Assembly (NCBI RefSeq): GCF_001445655.1
Contig: NZ_LNBE01000006.1
Coordinates: 186,001 to 250,000, forward strand
Reading direction: 5' to 3'
Length of the DNA stretch: 64,000 bases
Origin: Streptomyces roseifaciens
GTDB lineage: Bacteria; Actinomycetota; Actinomycetes; Streptomycetales; Streptomycetaceae
Shown one piece after another: positions 19,928 through 27,548 of the stretch. Each line of letters begins with the position of its first letter. Position 1 is the stretch's first letter. The notes under the pieces were generated by a model, which made no database searches, was not told the DNA's origin, and saw only the letters and a program-made list of their open reading frames with translations. Position numbers and translations under genes: made by a program.

Positions 19928-20180
19928 GGTTCCCCCGTGTGCGATTGGCCGGCGGTCGGCCCGCGTGGTCAGTCGCGAGCGCGGTGGTGCGTAACCGCCG
20001 GTACATCGCCCAAAGCGTAATGCAACGGTAAAGCCGCTGGCCACGACGATTCCCTCCGTGACGACGCAGCAAGCTGTAGCCGGGGTTGCAGGAACCTGCC
20101 TCCGAAGAACGGGTCCCGGCCCGCGTCGCCTTGGCAGGCTGGAGCGTGCCGGAAGGCTGAGACCGACGAGGGGAATCCGG

Positions 20181-20447
20181 ATGAGATCAGCGATTGCCGA
20201 GGGACAGCACGACTTCACCACGCTCACCGACCGCGAGGTGGAGGTCCTGCTCCTGCTGGCCTCGGGGGAACAGAACAGGCGCCTCGCACGGCGGCTGGGG
20301 ATTGCGGAGCGGACCGTACGGGCCCACACCGCGAACATCGTGCGCAAGCTCGACCTGCGGTCCAGGTTCGAGGCGGCGATCGTGTCGCACGTCTACGCGG
20401 AGGACATCAGGAGCCTGTGCAGCACGGGCGGCAGGGTGGCTGCGTAG
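20181..20447 (+). CDS. Stand-alone LuxR-type DNA-binding protein (88 aa)
   Basis: The 88-residue product is essentially one LuxR/GerE helix-turn-helix. LTDREVEVLLLLASGEQNRR leads into LGIAERTVRAHTANIVRKL. There is no receiver or sensor domain, which recalls GerE-like or orphan regulators of secondary metabolism. I start it at ATG 20181 with GAGGGGAAT before it; the frame is open upstream to 20058 without a ribosome binding site. It lies between the divergent TrmB/LuxR gene and the convergent gene at 20580, upstream of the lanthipeptide cluster. A regulatory role for the cluster is inferred from location only. Confidence 0.75.
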   Translation: MRSAIAEGQHDFTTLTDREVEVLLLLASGEQNRRLARRLGIAERTVRAHTANIVRKLDLRSRFEAAIVSHVYAEDIRSLCSTGGRVAA

Positions 20448-20525
20448 CCCGCGGTAGCCCGTACGGAGAAGACCCCCGTACGGAGAAGACCTGAGCACGA
20501 AGTCGACCTGAACACAGAGACGGAC

Positions 20526-20556
20526 AGGCCCCGTCGGAGACTCTCCGGCGGGGCCT
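20526..20556. terminator. Bidirectional terminator
   Basis: AGGCCCCGTCGGAG (20526-20539) pairs with 20543-20556 with one G-T wobble and a 3-base loop, between two convergent genes. Confidence 0.8.
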
Positions 20557-20579
20557 TCGTGATGCTCCGGGCGTGGCGC

Positions 20580-21188
20580 TCACCCCGGGATCAGTTCGGC
20601 GGCGGCCTCGATGGCCATCATCCACATCGGCTGTCCGCCGGTGCCGAACGCCGCTGCGAGCGCGTAGCCGACGGAGGCGTCGGCGGGGGAGACGTCCGCC
20701 CCCTCCTTCCACTCGGCCAGCACCCGGCCGTCGCCGTCGGAGGAGAAGTCGCCGATGTGCTTCCCGTCCTTCAGCAGCCGGCTGCCGGCGATGGAGTCCG
20801 GCACCAGGCGGTACGTGATGCCGTCGCGGGTGACGTCCACGGCGTACGAGCGTCGCGACAGCTTGCCCTTGCCCGGCGCGAGGCGGACGGGGTCGCCGTC
20901 GACGGTCATGGTCAGGTGCGCGCCCTTGCGGGTGCCGATGGGGACGTGGGCGTCGGTCTCCGCCCCGGCGGCGCGGTCCAGCGCGGCCGGGGGTATGGCG
21001 TCGCCCAGGACCTCGACCCAGCCCTCCTCGTCGTTCAGCAGGACGGTGATCTCGCCGAAGCGGTCGTCCTGGACGGGGCCGGTGGGTGCCTCGTCCTCGA
21101 CGGGTGCCTCGTCCTTGGTGAGGACCACGTCCTTGGCGGGTGCCTCGTCCTCGGAGGCAGCGGGCTTGCCGCCGGTCGCGTGCGTCAT
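20580..21188 (-). CDS. Hypothetical acidic protein (202 aa)
   Basis: The product has a low-complexity acidic N-terminus of about 40 residues with repeated Asp-Glu-Ala-Pro. A compact domain follows, containing LLNDEEGWVEVLGDAIP, a beta-rich middle and an Ala-rich C-terminus ending WMMAIEAAAELIPG. The first half of the domain could be a small beta barrel. No catalytic motif is evident. AAGGAG lies upstream of ATG 21188. It is followed by a shared terminator and precedes the exporter gene start region by direction, so it may be a late gene of the accessory block. The function is unknown. Confidence 0.65.
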   Translation of the reverse strand: MTHATGGKPAASEDEAPAKDVVLTKDEAPVEDEAPTGPVQDDRFGEITVLLNDEEGWVEVLGDAIPPAALDRAAGAETDAHVPIGTRKGAHLTMTVDGDPVRLAPGKGKLSRRSYAVDVTRDGITYRLVPDSIAGSRLLKDGKHIGDFSSDGDGRVLAEWKEGADVSPADASVGYALAAAFGTGGQPMWMMAIEAAAELIPG

Positions 21189-21244
21189 GTGGGGGGTACT
21201 CCTTCAGTGTGGTCAGTACTGACGGTCGTGCGGGCCGGTACGGG

Positions 21245-23002
21245 TCAGTGCGAGACGGCGAGCTGAGTGGCGGCCAGGTCCCGGTAGAGCTCGTCCCGGT
21301 CAAGTAGTTCCTCGTGCCGTCCATGGTCACGCACGCGGCCGCCTTCCAGGAGGACGAGCCGGTCCGCGGACGTCACGGTGGAGAGCCGGTGCGCGATGAG
21401 CAGCACCGTGCAGTGCTCCGCGGCCTTCTCCACGGTCTGCCGCAGCGCCGTCTCGCTCAGCCCGTCGAGGTGCGCGGTGACCTCGTCGAGCAGCAGCACC
21501 TGCGGGCGGCGCAGCAGGGCGCGGGCGATGGCCAGCCGCTGCCGCTGCCCTCCGGAGAGGGCGGTGCCGCGGGTGCCGACGGCGGTGTCCAGCCCGTCGG
21601 GCAGCCCCGCGACGTACGTGTCGAGCAGCGTCTGCCGCAGGACCTCCGCGATCTGCTCCTCCGTGGCGTCGGGCGCCGCGTACAGCAGGTTCTCGCGGAT
21701 CGTGCCGGCGAGCATGGGCGCGTCCTGCTCGACGTAGGCGATGCGGCGGCGCACCTCGGCCCGGCCGAGCGTGGCGATGTCCGTGTCGCCGAGCAGGATC
21801 CGGCCGCCGTCCACGTCGTAGAAGCGCTGGAGCAGGGAGAACACGGTGGTCTTGCCGGTGCCCGAGGGGCCTATGACGGCGGTGACCTTGCCGGCCGGGG
21901 CGGTGAAGCCGACGCCGTCCAGGACGGGGGTCCGGCCCGGGTAGGCGAAGGTGACGTCGTCGAGGACGACGCGGGGCGGCGGGCCCGTGGGGCGGGCCGG
22001 CACGGTGTCGACGTCGTCCTCGGTCTCCATCTGCGTGACCTCCTCGATGCGGGCGAGGGCGCCGAGGCCCTGCTGCAGCGAGGTGGTGCCGCCGACGAGG
22101 GAGAGGATCGGCCCGCCGAGGTTGAACAGGTAGAGCAGGAAGGCGATCAGCGCGGCCAGGTCGAGCGTCCCGGTGGCGACCAGGGCGCCGCCGAAGCCGA
22201 TCACGGCCAGGAAGGATGCCTGGACGACCATGCCCGTCAGCACCGCGATGATGGCCTGGTAGCGGGCGCCGACCAGGCCGGCGCGGTAGGCGTCCTCGGC
22301 GGCGGCCACGGCCCGTGCGGTCTCCGTCGCCTCCCCGCCGTTGGCCTTCACGGTGCGGGCGGCGCCCAGGGCGCGGTCGAGGGCGGCGCCGATGTCGCCC
22401 ACCGACTCCTGGGAGCGCGTGGTCACCCGGCGGATCCGCGGCATGACCACGCCCACGGAGACGCCCGCCACGATGAGCACGCCCGAGGTGATGCCGAGCA
22501 GCGGCAGGCTGGTGATGCCCATCAGGACGATGGTGGCCAGCAGGTGGATGCCGCCGTCCACGAGCTGGATCAGCCCGTTGGTGGCGGCGTGCTGCACCAG
22601 CGTGCTGTCGGAGGTGACGCGGGTCGTCAGGCCGCCGGGCTCCACGCGGTCCAGCTCGGCGGTGCGCAGCCGGATCAGACGGGTGATCAGGCCCCGGCGT
22701 ACGTGCAGGACCACCCGCTCCGCCGTCCGCTCGCTCAGCCAGGACTGGGCCCAGGTGAGCCCGATCGAGACGGCGAGCAGCCCGAGCAGCAGCAGGAGCG
22801 TGTTCCGCAGGCTGCCGCCGGTCATGAGCGCGGTCAGCGCGTCCTCGATGACCATGGGCTGGGCCAGCCCGGCGGCGCTGCCTCCCAAAGTCAGCAGCAG
22901 CACCAGCGCGAGGACGCGGCGATGCGGGCGCGCGTACGCGAGCAGGGCCCGCAGCGGAGGCCGCGGGGCGGTCGTGGTGTCGTGCGCTTCAGGTGATTTC
23001 AC
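21245..23002 (-). CDS. ABC exporter (fused membrane and ATPase), lanthipeptide cluster
   Basis: The 585-residue half-transporter has six membrane helices within residues 25-310 and an ATPase domain after 345. Walker A is GPSGTGKT (378-385), the Q-loop glutamine is near 426, LSGGQ is at 482-486 and Walker B is VLLLDE (502-507). There is no C39 peptidase domain, so leader removal must come from elsewhere; the M16 peptidases at 28361-30954 are good candidates. The GTG at 23002 has GAGG close upstream. An open frame continues through the 15-bp repeat array but lacks a start with a ribosome binding site. It is transcribed divergently from the precursor gene and probably exports the product. Confidence 0.9.
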   Translation of the reverse strand: MKSPEAHDTTTAPRPPLRALLAYARPHRRVLALVLLLTLGGSAAGLAQPMVIEDALTALMTGGSLRNTLLLLLGLLAVSIGLTWAQSWLSERTAERVVLHVRRGLITRLIRLRTAELDRVEPGGLTTRVTSDSTLVQHAATNGLIQLVDGGIHLLATIVLMGITSLPLLGITSGVLIVAGVSVGVVMPRIRRVTTRSQESVGDIGAALDRALGAARTVKANGGEATETARAVAAAEDAYRAGLVGARYQAIIAVLTGMVVQASFLAVIGFGGALVATGTLDLAALIAFLLYLFNLGGPILSLVGGTTSLQQGLGALARIEEVTQMETEDDVDTVPARPTGPPPRVVLDDVTFAYPGRTPVLDGVGFTAPAGKVTAVIGPSGTGKTTVFSLLQRFYDVDGGRILLGDTDIATLGRAEVRRRIAYVEQDAPMLAGTIRENLLYAAPDATEEQIAEVLRQTLLDTYVAGLPDGLDTAVGTRGTALSGGQRQRLAIARALLRRPQVLLLDEVTAHLDGLSETALRQTVEKAAEHCTVLLIAHRLSTVTSADRLVLLEGGRVRDHGRHEELLDRDELYRDLAATQLAVSH

Positions 23003-23050
23003 CCTCGTAGTTCTAGCTCTCCTACGCGGGCGCGCGAAATTGGCGGTTAC

Positions 23051-23170
23051 GGCATTGCCGGGTGCGGCAATGCCGTGCGGGGCAATGCCGTTGGGGGTGA
23101 TGCCGCGTCGGGCAATGCCGGGTCGGGCAATGCCTTTTGCGGCATGGCCGCTAGTGGCAATAGCGGGGGT
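23051..23170. repeat. Array of eight 15-bp tandem repeats with GGCAATGCC core
   Basis: Eight contiguous units of exactly 15 bases start at 23051, 23066, 23081, 23096, 23111, 23126, 23141 and 23156. The conserved part is GGCAATGCC, close to a palindrome (GGCANTGCC); the remaining six bases vary. Four units carry the exact core. The array lies in the divergent promoter region between the exporter start (23002) and the precursor start (23274). It could be a set of phased regulator-binding sites. Confidence 0.9.
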
Positions 23171-23273
23171 TCGCCGACCCGGGTGAATATCTACCTGTCC
23201 GCAGCGGACACCGGGTCGGAAGACACCAACTCCCGCTCCCGGAAACCACTTTGAGAATGTGGAGACATTCATC

Positions 23274-23489
23274 ATGCAGAACGTCAACGAGAAGGACCTG
23301 TTCGACGGCTACACCGCCTACACCTCCGCCGAGGAGCTGGGCCTGTACGACGGCAAGGACGCCGCCCCCGCGTTCAGCCCCACCATCCCGTGGGCGATCC
23401 GCGCCGGCCTGATCACCGCCCGCTCCTCGCAGCAGTGCGCTGCGGCGATCGGTTCCTTCACCGCCCGCACGATCGAGAGCAAGTGCTGA
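23274..23489 (+). CDS. lxmA-like: Class V lanthipeptide precursor (lexapeptide-like)
   Basis: The 71-residue precursor has a 33-residue acidic leader (MQNVNEKDLFDGYT to DAAPA) and a predicted 38-residue core beginning FSPTIPW. Core residues available for dehydration are S2, T4, T15, S18, S19, S28, T30, T33 and S36; cysteines are C22 and C38. The C-terminal TIESKC places Thr five residues before a terminal Cys, the spacing I recall for the aminovinyl-methyl-cysteine ring of cacaoidin and lexapeptide. I chose ATG 23274 because GGAG lies nine bases before it; a GTG at 23259 is an alternative. The core start is inferred from the N-terminal dimethyl-Phe of lexapeptide. Confidence 0.9.
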   Translation: MQNVNEKDLFDGYTAYTSAEELGLYDGKDAAPAFSPTIPWAIRAGLITARSSQQCAAAIGSFTARTIESKC

Positions 23490-23505
23490 TCACTCGGTGA
23501 GCCGC

Positions 23506-23545
23506 GGGGGCCGGCCGGCCGCGTACGCCGCACCGGCCGGCCCCC
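23506..23545 (+). terminator. Hairpin after the precursor gene, likely attenuator
   Basis: GGGGGCCGGCCGG (23506-23518) pairs with 23533-23545 around a 14-base loop. It lies between the precursor and the first enzyme gene, where partial termination would raise precursor mRNA over enzyme mRNA. Confidence 0.7.
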
Positions 23546-23597
23546 GGCCCCCAGAACTTCTCTTCCGCCCCCAGGCCTGCCGAAGGAGGCCCGTGCC

Positions 23598-24263
23598 ATG
23601 GAAATTCCCGACGCCGGATTCCGGCGCGTCCTCGTGGTGGGCACGGGAGCGCTCAGCGTCTCCTTCCTGCCCTTCTGGATCAACTGGCTGCAGGATTCCT
23701 TTCCGGCGCTGGAGAAACGGGTCGCACTGACCCGCTCCGCCCGCCGCTTCGTCTCGCCCGACGCCGTCGCGGCCCTTTCCCGCCAGGACGTCTTCACCGA
23801 CGACTGGGACAGCGCACCGCCCGGCAAGGCCCCGCACGTCGAACTCGCCGCCTGGGCCGACCTCGTCCTCGTGCACCCCGCCACGGTGCACTTCCTGAGC
23901 CGGTACGCACTGGGGCTCGCCGACACCCCCGTGCTGCTGGCCCTCCAGACCACCCGGGCCGTGGTGGGAGTGGCCCCCGCACTCCCGCCGGGCGCTCAGC
24001 ACAGCCCGGTGGTCCAGGGCCATCTGGCGGCGCTGCGCGCCCGCCCCGGCGTCGTCGTCGCCCCGACCGTCCCCGCGGAGAGCGCCACCACGGGCGAGCG
24101 GGACGACGGGGGTGCGGCGCCCATGCCGGAGCTGTTCAGGCTCTGCGCCGAGTACAAGGCGAAGTTGACGCAGCAGGAGCAGGAGCAGGAGCAGGAGCAG
24201 CAGCGGGATCCGCAACCGCAACTGCAACCGCAACCGGAGCTTCGGACGGAGACCCGCTCGTGA
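23598..24263 (+). CDS. lxmD-like: Flavoprotein cysteine decarboxylase (LxmD-like)
   Basis: The 221-residue protein belongs to the homo-oligomeric flavin-containing cysteine decarboxylase family (EpiD/CypD type). The expected active-site region is H80-V-E-L, and HPATVHF near residue 93 stands in for the family PASANT motif. The enzyme should oxidatively decarboxylate the C-terminal Cys of the precursor to an enethiol that closes the AviMeCys ring. The C-terminal 30 residues are a Gln/Glu/Pro repeat (QEQEQEQ), not part of the fold. The ATG at 23598 has AAGGAGG upstream. The stop overlaps the next start by four bases. Confidence 0.85.
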   Translation: MEIPDAGFRRVLVVGTGALSVSFLPFWINWLQDSFPALEKRVALTRSARRFVSPDAVAALSRQDVFTDDWDSAPPGKAPHVELAAWADLVLVHPATVHFLSRYALGLADTPVLLALQTTRAVVGVAPALPPGAQHSPVVQGHLAALRARPGVVVAPTVPAESATTGERDDGGAAPMPELFRLCAEYKAKLTQQEQEQEQEQQRDPQPQLQPQPELRTETRS

Positions 24264-25282
24264 CCCCTCCGGACGACGCCGGCGAGCTCGTGGGCGAGTA
24301 CGTCACCGGCCTCCAGCACACCCGTGTGCACCGCTCGGCGCACGGCGGCTTCGTGTGGTGGCACCGGCCGGGCGCGCTGCGCCCCGGCCCGCTCGCCGCA
24401 CCCGCGGCGGCGGCCGTACCCGACCTGTCCGACCTGCCCGGCGCCGCACTGCTCGTCGCCCCCGTCCCCTTCGGCGACGGCCTGCTGCACCGTGCGCCGG
24501 GAGCGGTATCCGTGGTCACGTGGCTGGCCGACCCGCGCCCGGGTGCCCGGCAGTTGGCGGCGCACGCGCTCGCCACCGCGGGCCGTTCCCTGCGCGCGCT
24601 GCACGGCACGCCGCTGCCGCCCGGCCCCCCGCCGGGACCGCCGGAGGCCCTGCGGCGGATGCGCGCGTGGGCCGACGGCGCGGACGGGCTCCTGCCCGGC
24701 GCCGCGCGCCTGCGCGAGGAGACCCTCGCCGCGTGGGGATCCGCCCGGCTGGAGCGGGTCCGCGCCTGGTGGGAGGAGGCCGTCGCGCCGCCGGTCGCCT
24801 CGCTGATCCACGGCGGAGCCTCCCTCGGAGCGCTCGTACCGCCCCTGCACCGGGGCCGGACCGCGCTGCTCACCGGGGAGGACCTCGCCGCCGCGAGCCC
24901 TGCGCTCGACCTCGGCTGGCTGCTCGGCGACCTCGCCGAACTCGCCTGGTCCGCAGGGCGGTACGGGGCGCCGGGGCCGTCGGACGCACCCGGTCCGCCG
25001 GGCGCCACCGGCGGGCCCGACCTGCGGCAGGTGCTGCTGGCCGGCTACGGCCTGGACGGCTCGGACGACCCGGGCGGTTCGGGCGGCCCGGAAGACCCGG
25101 ACGGCCCGGGCGGCCCGGATCCGGCGGCCGTCGCCCGCGCCGCGGTCCTGCGCGTCGTCACCCACATGCAGGACTTCGCCTCCTACTGCGACTGGAGCGA
25201 CGAACTGCGCGACTACATCGCCTTCACTGCCGAGCTGATCGATGAGGAGGGCCGCCGGGCGGTCCCCGGAGGAACGTCATGA
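24260..25282 (+). CDS. lxmX-like: LxmX-like class V biosynthesis protein, degenerate APH-like fold
   Basis: The 340-residue protein shows a distant match to the aminoglycoside-phosphotransferase layout. SLIHGGASLGALVPP (181-195) sits where the catalytic HGDxxxxN loop belongs, and TGEDLA and DLGWLLGDLAEL follow where the metal-binding D and helix would be. The catalytic Asp is absent (HGG instead of HGD), so it is probably not an active kinase. The C-terminal region is Gly/Asp/Pro-rich. In the lexapeptide cluster a third protein acts with the kinase and lyase; this gene is the best candidate for that position. It overlaps both neighbours by four bases. Confidence 0.7.
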   Translation: MTPPDDAGELVGEYVTGLQHTRVHRSAHGGFVWWHRPGALRPGPLAAPAAAAVPDLSDLPGAALLVAPVPFGDGLLHRAPGAVSVVTWLADPRPGARQLAAHALATAGRSLRALHGTPLPPGPPPGPPEALRRMRAWADGADGLLPGAARLREETLAAWGSARLERVRAWWEEAVAPPVASLIHGGASLGALVPPLHRGRTALLTGEDLAAASPALDLGWLLGDLAELAWSAGRYGAPGPSDAPGPPGATGGPDLRQVLLAGYGLDGSDDPGGSGGPEDPDGPGGPDPAAVARAAVLRVVTHMQDFASYCDWSDELRDYIAFTAELIDEEGRRAVPGGTS

Positions 25283-26502
25283 CCACCACCACGTCCGACA
25301 CGGCCACCACGTCCGACACGGCCGAACAGCCCACGCTGCAGCGGTTCCAGCCCACCGACCTCGACGCGTCCCCCGAGGTGAACGCCCTGCTCGAACGGCT
25401 CGGCCTCGGCAGCCTCGCCACCGAGGGCCTCACCTCCTTCGGCGGCCGCAACGACAACTGGGCCGGCCGCACCAGCGGCGGACACCAGGTGTTCGTGAAG
25501 ACCGTGGCCCGTATCCCCGAGGGCGGGAGCCCCCAGCTGGAGCGCGCCCTGGCCTTCGAAGGCCTCGCCCGGCACCTGCCGGCCGGCTCGCCGCTGCGCA
25601 CGCCCGGCCACCTCGGCTCGGACCGTACGGCCGCCGTCGGCGTCTACCGGCTGCTGCCCGGCGCCCGCTCGGGCTCCGAGCTCGCCCTCGACGACGAGTT
25701 CGACGAGGAGCTCTGCCGCGAGGCGGGGCGGGCCGTCGGCGCACTGCACGCGCTCCCCGCCGCCCCTGCAGCCGCCGACGGGGGTACGGACGTCCCCGCA
25801 TTCGCCGACGGGGATGCGGACTTCCCCGCCGTCGACACCGAGGAGGCGCCGCTCCCGCCCATGCCCTGGCTGGAAGCCCTCCCGTGGAGCGCCGTGCAGG
25901 AGCGCAGCATGGGCCAGATCGCCGCCTGGCGGCTGGTGCAGGACGACGCCGAGGTCATCGCCGCCCTGCACGCCCTGCGCGCCGCCGAACGCTCCGCACC
26001 GCACGCCCCCACCCACTGCGACCTGCGGTTCGACCAGTTCCTGCGGCACGACGGGACGCTCTACCTCTGCGACTGGGAGGAGTTCCGGCTCGCCGACCCG
26101 GCCCGCGACGTCGGCGCCTTCGCCGGCGAGTGGCTCTTCCACGCCACCTACCAGGTGTTCGCCCCGGGCACCGGACAGGACGGCCCCGCCGCCGGGTTCG
26201 GCCTCGACCACGCCGAGATCATCGAGCGCGGCGCGGCGAGCCTGCGCCGCCACACCCCCCGGATCACCGCCTTCTGGCAGGGCTACCTCGAACAGCACGC
26301 CCCCGACCCCGGGCTCGCCGAGCGGGCCGCGGCCTTCGCGGGCTGGCACATGTTCGACCGGCTGCTCGCCACGGCCGAGCTGCACGCGACCCTCAACCCG
26401 GTCGCCCGCGCCGCCGCGGGCATCGGCCGGACGCTGCTGCTCAACCCGGCGGGCGCCGTCGCCACCCTCGGATTCACCCAGCCCTCCGGGAGCCCCCGAT
26501 GA
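25279..26502 (+). CDS. lxmK-like: Class V lanthipeptide kinase (LxmK-like, APH fold)
   Basis: The 407-residue protein has the phosphotransferase layout. A possible phosphate-anchoring lysine lies in VFVKTVARI (K74). HCDLRFDQF (246-254) is the catalytic loop with Asp248 and Gln in place of the usual Asn, and CDWEE (264-268) is the metal-binding segment. It should phosphorylate Ser and Thr of the precursor, so that the HopA1-type partner can eliminate phosphate to give Dha and Dhb. The N-terminus carries an 18-bp direct repeat encoding Thr-Ser-Asp-Thr-Ala twice. Starts and stops overlap both neighbours (ATGA). Confidence 0.85.
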   Translation: MTTTTSDTATTSDTAEQPTLQRFQPTDLDASPEVNALLERLGLGSLATEGLTSFGGRNDNWAGRTSGGHQVFVKTVARIPEGGSPQLERALAFEGLARHLPAGSPLRTPGHLGSDRTAAVGVYRLLPGARSGSELALDDEFDEELCREAGRAVGALHALPAAPAAADGGTDVPAFADGDADFPAVDTEEAPLPPMPWLEALPWSAVQERSMGQIAAWRLVQDDAEVIAALHALRAAERSAPHAPTHCDLRFDQFLRHDGTLYLCDWEEFRLADPARDVGAFAGEWLFHATYQVFAPGTGQDGPAAGFGLDHAEIIERGAASLRRHTPRITAFWQGYLEQHAPDPGLAERAAAFAGWHMFDRLLATAELHATLNPVARAAAGIGRTLLLNPAGAVATLGFTQPSGSPR

Positions 26503-27542
26503 CCCTCACCACCGACATCCACACTGTCCCGGCGCGGGGCCTCGCCCCCGGGCTCGCCGCCGCCCTTGGGACCGTCTCGGTCCGGGACGACGGCTGCCAG
26601 GCCACCGTCGCCGGGCGCACCCTCTCCGCCGACAGCCCGCGCGACCTGCGCGGACGCCTCACCAACGCGCTCTACGAGGAGCTGCACGCGGGCCGCGACG
26701 GCAAGGCGCGCGACACGGACACGCCGCCGCGGCGGAGCCTGCGCGACCCCGCCCTGGAGCGCCGCCTGGCCGCCGCCGTCCCCCACGACCGCACGCCCAC
26801 CCGCGGCCTGCTGATCGAGGTGCTCCGCGGGGACACGGAGGGGGACGCTTCCGGCGGCCGGCTGATCGTCCGCCTCCCCGAGGTCACGGCCCGCGTCCCC
26901 GCCGACCGGCTGCTGACCCCCGGCACCCCCGAGCCGGGACAGACCGTCGAGCTCTCCCTGGAAGCCGCACGGCCCGCGCTCTCACCCGGCTTCTTCTACG
27001 TCATGGGCTCGCGGGCGCTGCCCCGCCCCACGGGCGCCGTGCGCCGGATCTTCCTGCACGCGGCCGACGCGGACGCCGCCGTCGTCCTGTGGGGTGCCGC
27101 CCTGACCGCCCTGGAGCGGGCGGAGGCCCGCTACCACGCCAAGGTCCTCTCCGACCCGCAGGACTACCCGCGCCGCGACGGCATCGTCGTCTACCTGCAC
27201 GGCGACCACGTACCCGGCGAGCAGGCCGTCGTCCGGGCCGTGGCGCAGCTCCCCGGGAAGGGCACGGAGACCTCCGTCTTCACCGAGCGGCTCGCACCGG
27301 GCGTGGCCGCGTCCTGGGACCCCGAGGACCCGCGCCCCGGCCAGGACGGCATGAGCTTCGGCCAGCACCGGGCCTTCGCCCTGGCCACCGCCCTCATCGA
27401 CCACGCCCTGAGCCGGGACGCGGCCGCCGGGACCCGCGAGGACCACATCGTGCGGTCCTTCCTTGAGGCGGGCATCGACCCGTGGCGGCCCGACCGCAAC
27501 CTGACCTCGCCCTCCACCGCCCACCACGTCTCCGGGAGCTGA
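26499..27542 (+). CDS. lxmY-like: HopA1-type lyase (LxmY-like)
   Basis: The 347-residue product matches the HopA1 effector-type domain used as the elimination enzyme in class V lanthipeptide and thioamitide clusters. Characteristic segments are FFYVMGS near residue 165, ERAEARYHAKVLSDP near 205, GIVVYL near 228 and the C-terminal SFGQHRAFALATALIDHA near 285. It should remove phosphate from phospho-Ser/Thr made by the kinase. The frame is open far upstream, but the ATG at 26499 overlaps the preceding stop (ATGA) and gives a sensible N-terminus. Six bases separate it from the methyltransferase. Confidence 0.85.
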   Translation: MTLTTDIHTVPARGLAPGLAAALGTVSVRDDGCQATVAGRTLSADSPRDLRGRLTNALYEELHAGRDGKARDTDTPPRRSLRDPALERRLAAAVPHDRTPTRGLLIEVLRGDTEGDASGGRLIVRLPEVTARVPADRLLTPGTPEPGQTVELSLEAARPALSPGFFYVMGSRALPRPTGAVRRIFLHAADADAAVVLWGAALTALERAEARYHAKVLSDPQDYPRRDGIVVYLHGDHVPGEQAVVRAVAQLPGKGTETSVFTERLAPGVAASWDPEDPRPGQDGMSFGQHRAFALATALIDHALSRDAAAGTREDHIVRSFLEAGIDPWRPDRNLTSPSTAHHVSGS

Positions 27543-27548
27543 GCCGAC

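Noticed and set aside
23051..23170. CRISPR array
   Set aside because: Units are contiguous 15-bp repeats without spacers and no cas genes are nearby.
22341..23186. Plus-strand frame across the exporter gene and repeat array
   Set aside because: It is antisense to a clear ABC transporter and shows no family motif.
23003..23287. N-terminal extension of the exporter through the 15-bp array (Gly-Ile-Ala pentapeptides)
   Set aside because: The frame is open, but no start with a ribosome binding site was found there, the family begins at the GTG at 23002, and repeat units of 15 bases stay open in any frame without stops.
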